From Clostridiales bacterium (GTDB lineage Bacteria > Bacillota > Clostridia > Oscillospirales > Butyricicoccaceae): a stretch of 64,000 nucleotides of DNA. Positions 61,523 through 64,000 of this stretch are shown here, piece by piece. The stretch's first letter is position 1. Each line of letters starts with the position of its first letter. The stretch is from assembly GCA_019418305.1 (NCBI GenBank), contig DYCA01000009.1:1-64000 (forward strand). Direction: 5' to 3'. A program made the translations under genes and the position numbers. The notes beneath the pieces are model-generated. The model was given only the letters and a program-made list of their open reading frames with translations. It had not been told where the DNA came from and made no database searches.

Positions 61523-61553
61523 AACAGGCCGCTTTAGCGGCCTGTTTTTGTTT
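61523..61553 (+). terminator. Terminator of the purine operon
   Basis: Perfect stem AACAGGCCGC / GCGGCCTGTT with a TTTA loop, then TTTGTTTT. Confidence 0.9.
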
Positions 61554-61563
61554 TAAGAGAGAT

Positions 61564-63345
61564 TTATTGTGCGACTTCATTTTCACCTAAATTAAGCAAT
61601 ACAGCGCTGAATTTTGCAAGAATTAAAGAAAAAATGTCGCTATTCTCAATAAATGACTTTTGGTTCTCTTTTGATTGCCCGCCGAAACGCTCCCAGTCGG
61701 TATGCAGCAGGATGTCAGCGTTGGCGTTGGGGGAGGAAAACACATATGGCTTGTCCGAGAAGTTGCAGACCGCGACCAGATGCTCATCCGCGCTGCAACG
61801 CTCCCAGGCAAACACGCAGGGAGCGTTCTCATCAGTGGGCAGCCAGCGGAAGGAATTTGGTGCATAGTCCGCATGCAGCGCGGGATGCGCGCAGTAGACT
61901 TTGCCTAGCGCGCAGAAAAATGCGTGGAACGGACCGTCTGCATAAGTCCAGTCCGGCTCAGCGCTTTCGCTCCATTCAACGCGCAGACCAAGCTCGTTGC
62001 CCATGAAGTTCAGCTTTTTGCCCGGGTGCGCAAACATGTAAAGATAGAACGCACGCGCCTGCGCGTACTTGTCGGTTAGGTCGGCACCCCACATCTTCTG
62101 CACAATCGCAGCCTTGCCGTGCACGACTTCGTCGTGCGAGAGCGGCAGAAGATACTGTTCATTCGGGAAATACGCCATGGAAAACAGCAGCTGGTCGCGC
62201 CGATCCGCGCGCTCGTCCGGTGGGGTTTGCATATATGTCAGCGTGTCGTGCATCCAGCCAAGGTCCCACTTATAGTCGAAGCCAAGTCCTCCTTCGGATA
62301 CCGGACGGGTCACGTCCGGAAACGCGGTCGAGTCCTCGGCAATCAGCAGGGCGGAGGGATGCCGGGCTTTCAGACCTGCATTCATATTTTTCAGGAAATT
62401 CAGCGTGTCGCCATTCACACCACGGGCCGGGTCACCATGCCAATAGATAAGGCGGCTGACGGCATCCATGCGTAAGCCGTCAAAATGAAACTCTTCCAGC
62501 CAATAGTTGGCCGCGGACTGCAAAAAGCAGCGCACTTCTCGGCGCGAGTGAATAAAATTGCAGCTTCCCCACTCGCTTTCTCCTACATCAGGGTGAGGGT
62601 ATTCATATAGCGGTGTGCCGTCAAACAAGGCAAGGCCGTAGCTGTCCACCGCAAAGTGAACAGGGACAAAATCCATGATGGCGCCGATGCCTGCGTGATG
62701 CAGCCGGTCAATCAGCATTTTGAGCTGTGCGGGTGTGCCATAGCGTGAGGTCGGTGCGAAAAAACCGGTATTTTGATAGCCCCATGAGCCGTCAAACGGA
62801 TGCTCGGACAGAGGGAGAAACTCAACATGTGTGGAGCCATTTTCATGTAGATAAGGGATGAGCAGGTCCGCCATTTCGTCGTAGCGATACCAGCCGTTTT
62901 CGTTGGTGGGATTGCGTCTCCAAGAGCCGAGGTGCAGTTCGTAGATGTTCAGTGGCGCATCGAGTGCGGCTGTGCGCGCAGAAATCCAGTCCGCGTCGGT
63001 AAATTGATATTCGTCGGGGTCGGTGATGACCGAGCAGCAGCCTGGGCGCAGCTCCATAGCGAAACCGTAGGGGTCACAATGCTCGACGATTGCCCCTCCG
63101 CGGGTGTAAATGCGGTATTTGTAGAACTGCCCGGCATGCGCGTTCGGCATGGAAACCTCCCAGAAGCCGCTGCGACCGTCTTGCATTAGCTCATCCTCTT
63201 TCCAGTCGTTAAATGCGCCTGTAAGGGTGATTTTGGCGGCATTTGGTGCAAAAACTCTAAAAATGACTGATTGGTCTTTGATGTGAGCGCCAAACCAGTG
63301 CCATGCATCAAATACTTTTCCGTCAAAAAATTCCTGCTTGTCCAT
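61564..63345 (-). CDS. glgB: 1,4-alpha-glucan branching enzyme
   Basis: A 593-aa GH13 enzyme that forms alpha-1,6 branches in glycogen. CBM48 at about 30-120 (FRVFAPNAAKITLTGAFNDW), then the barrel with DFVPVHFA, DGLRMDAVSRLIYW (nucleophile Asp), LIAEDSTAFPDV (acid Glu) and LPLSHDEVVHGK (transition-state Asp/His). ATG 63345 follows GGGAGGGA; an upstream start at 63405 was rejected. No other glycogen gene is in the window. Confidence 0.93.
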   Translation of the reverse strand: MDKQEFFDGKVFDAWHWFGAHIKDQSVIFRVFAPNAAKITLTGAFNDWKEDELMQDGRSGFWEVSMPNAHAGQFYKYRIYTRGGAIVEHCDPYGFAMELRPGCCSVITDPDEYQFTDADWISARTAALDAPLNIYELHLGSWRRNPTNENGWYRYDEMADLLIPYLHENGSTHVEFLPLSEHPFDGSWGYQNTGFFAPTSRYGTPAQLKMLIDRLHHAGIGAIMDFVPVHFAVDSYGLALFDGTPLYEYPHPDVGESEWGSCNFIHSRREVRCFLQSAANYWLEEFHFDGLRMDAVSRLIYWHGDPARGVNGDTLNFLKNMNAGLKARHPSALLIAEDSTAFPDVTRPVSEGGLGFDYKWDLGWMHDTLTYMQTPPDERADRRDQLLFSMAYFPNEQYLLPLSHDEVVHGKAAIVQKMWGADLTDKYAQARAFYLYMFAHPGKKLNFMGNELGLRVEWSESAEPDWTYADGPFHAFFCALGKVYCAHPALHADYAPNSFRWLPTDENAPCVFAWERCSADEHLVAVCNFSDKPYVFSSPNANADILLHTDWERFGGQSKENQKSFIENSDIFSLILAKFSAVLLNLGENEVAQ

Positions 63346-63446
63346 GAAGGCTTCCCTCCCAGTACCGTTTGGAGTATAGTAACAGTATAGGGGACGAGTC
63401 TGCAAAACACAACCGCCAAAGCAGGGGAGATTTGTTCAATATTTTT

Positions 63447-63476
63447 TGAACCAAATGACCCGGAACAGGCTCTTAT
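63447..63476 (+). promoter_or_regulatory. ECF-type promoter, upstream copy
   Basis: TGAACC (63447-63452), 16-nt spacer, GCTCTTAT (63469-63476), within a TTTTTTGAACCAAA context. Confidence 0.55.
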
Positions 63477-63512
63477 AAACGGAAGCCTTCCAAACAGGCG
63501 GTAAAAAATTTT

Positions 63513-63542
63513 TGAACCAAACCGCTGCCGCGAGGCTCTTAT
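63513..63542 (+). promoter_or_regulatory. ECF-type promoter, downstream copy
   Basis: TGAACC (63513-63518), 16-nt spacer, GCTCTTAT (63535-63542). It repeats the upstream copy exactly 66 bp later with the same spacing; the intervening bases differ, so only the promoter-like parts are kept. Confidence 0.6.
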
Positions 63543-63576
63543 TGACAGGTGCACCAAAACGCAAAGGAGCAAAGTT

Positions 63577-64000
63577 ATGACCGATGAACAACTTGTCCGG
63601 CGGATGCAGCAAGGTGACATGCAGGCGTTCGATGAATTGTATGAGCGTTATAAAAACGATGCCTATCGGATTGCCTGCCTGATTACCGGCAACCGTGCGG
63701 ACGGTGAGGATTTGACACAAGAGGCGTTTGTAACCTGCGTGCGGTCGATTGGGTCACTCAAGGATGGGACGAAATTCCGTCCTTGGCTGCTCAGAACGCT
63801 GTCACGCGCGGCATGGAAATACTGCCGGAAAGCCAAACGTGAAACGCCGGTATCGGAGTTTTTCGAGACCGGCGAGGGTGAAAGCGCACTGTCTGCCGTG
63901 CTGCGGACCGATGAACAGCGGCGGCTGTATGAAGCAATGTATGCGCTCGACGAAAAGCGCCGCACCGTGCTGGTGCTGTATTATTTCGACAACCGTCCAG
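63577..64000 (+). CDS. ECF sigma factor, 3' end beyond the window
   Basis: The first 141 residues of a sigma-70 family factor. Region 2 is clear (MQQGDMQAFDELYERYKNDA ... DGEDLTQEAFVTCVRSI) with RPWLLRTLSRAAWKYCRKAKRE after it, and the start of region 4 (YALDEKRRTVLVLYYFDNRP) is reached. AAAGGAGC is 6 nt before ATG 63577. The gene runs off the right edge without a stop. Twin ECF-type promoters upstream suggest it transcribes itself. Confidence 0.88.
   Translation, partial: MTDEQLVRRMQQGDMQAFDELYERYKNDAYRIACLITGNRADGEDLTQEAFVTCVRSIGSLKDGTKFRPWLLRTLSRAAWKYCRKAKRETPVSEFFETGEGESALSAVLRTDEQRRLYEAMYALDEKRRTVLVLYYFDNRP

Overview
The window reads as a chromosomal segment of a spore-forming, butyrate-producing member of the Clostridia. 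The grounds are spmA, spmB and spoIIID (sporulation), a full acetyl-CoA-to-crotonyl-CoA gene set next to a 4-hydroxybutyrate branch, a But-type CoA-transferase, a sodium-pump decarboxylase, AGGAGG-type ribosome binding sites and moderately high GC. An Oscillospirales/Butyricicoccaceae-like host is my inference; there is no 16S gene here to prove it. I see no rRNA, intact tRNA, CRISPR array, prophage or insertion sequence.

Layout. 1-445: five degenerate tRNA-Arg(CCU)-like units at 92-93 bp period. 616-4041: oxaloacetate decarboxylase operon (carboxyltransferase, gamma-like subunit, biotin carrier, beta pump). 4089-6766: TetR regulator, spoIIID, an AbrB-like regulator, spmA and spmB. 6884-15002: minus-strand butyrate block: 4-hydroxybutyrate dehydrogenase, 4-hydroxybutyryl-CoA dehydratase, a small Cys-motif protein, a two-domain CoA-transferase, thiolase, crotonase, 3-hydroxybutyryl-CoA dehydrogenase. 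A perfect Rex-type operator lies upstream of thiolase. 15062-17629: polar amino acid ABC transporter. 17683-19149: But-type CoA-transferase with a Rex-like site at its transcription start. 19263-22211: ECF S component, M23 peptidase, phospholipase-C-like protein.

22377-28155: a VTC-domain / DUF4956 / DUF4353 operon beside an OmpR-type two-component system, with three 11-12 bp direct repeats upstream of the VTC promoter. 28192-30431: small alarmone synthetase, RmuC and a 34-aa Trp-rich protein. 30436-36918: an atypical response regulator divergent from a MacAB-like efflux operon that ends in an SLH-domain protein. 36926-41282: YbaK, an unrecognised protein, and a YqeG / TIM-barrel / AroQ / aminopeptidase P operon. 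41313-46868: HPr-like protein, sigma factor with DUF4179 partner, archaeal-type AspRS, lipid-linked-glycan flippase. 46962-50455: a glycosyltransferase-CsaB fusion and a second glycosyltransferase.

50511-61553: purine operon purE-C-F-(second purF)-M-N-(IMP cyclohydrolase)-(AICAR formyltransferase)-two membrane proteins-purD-YbjN-like, preceded by a short leader ORF and an intrinsic terminator. 61564-64000: glycogen branching enzyme and the start of an ECF sigma gene behind two tandem copies of an ECF-type promoter.

The genes fit together as follows. Two carbon routes (acetyl-CoA and 4-hydroxybutyrate) meet at crotonyl-CoA, and the CoA-transferases can exchange CoA at the ends; Rex sites would tie this to NADH. 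The decarboxylase would link C4 metabolism to a sodium gradient. SLH protein, CsaB-type pyruvyl transferase, glycosyltransferase and flippase point to a pyruvylated cell-wall polymer that anchors surface proteins. The main candidates for undescribed biology are the VTC/DUF4956/DUF4353 cassette with its repeat operator, the Cys-less second PurF, the membrane pair inside the purine operon, the Cys-motif protein of the butyrate block, and the tRNA-derived array.
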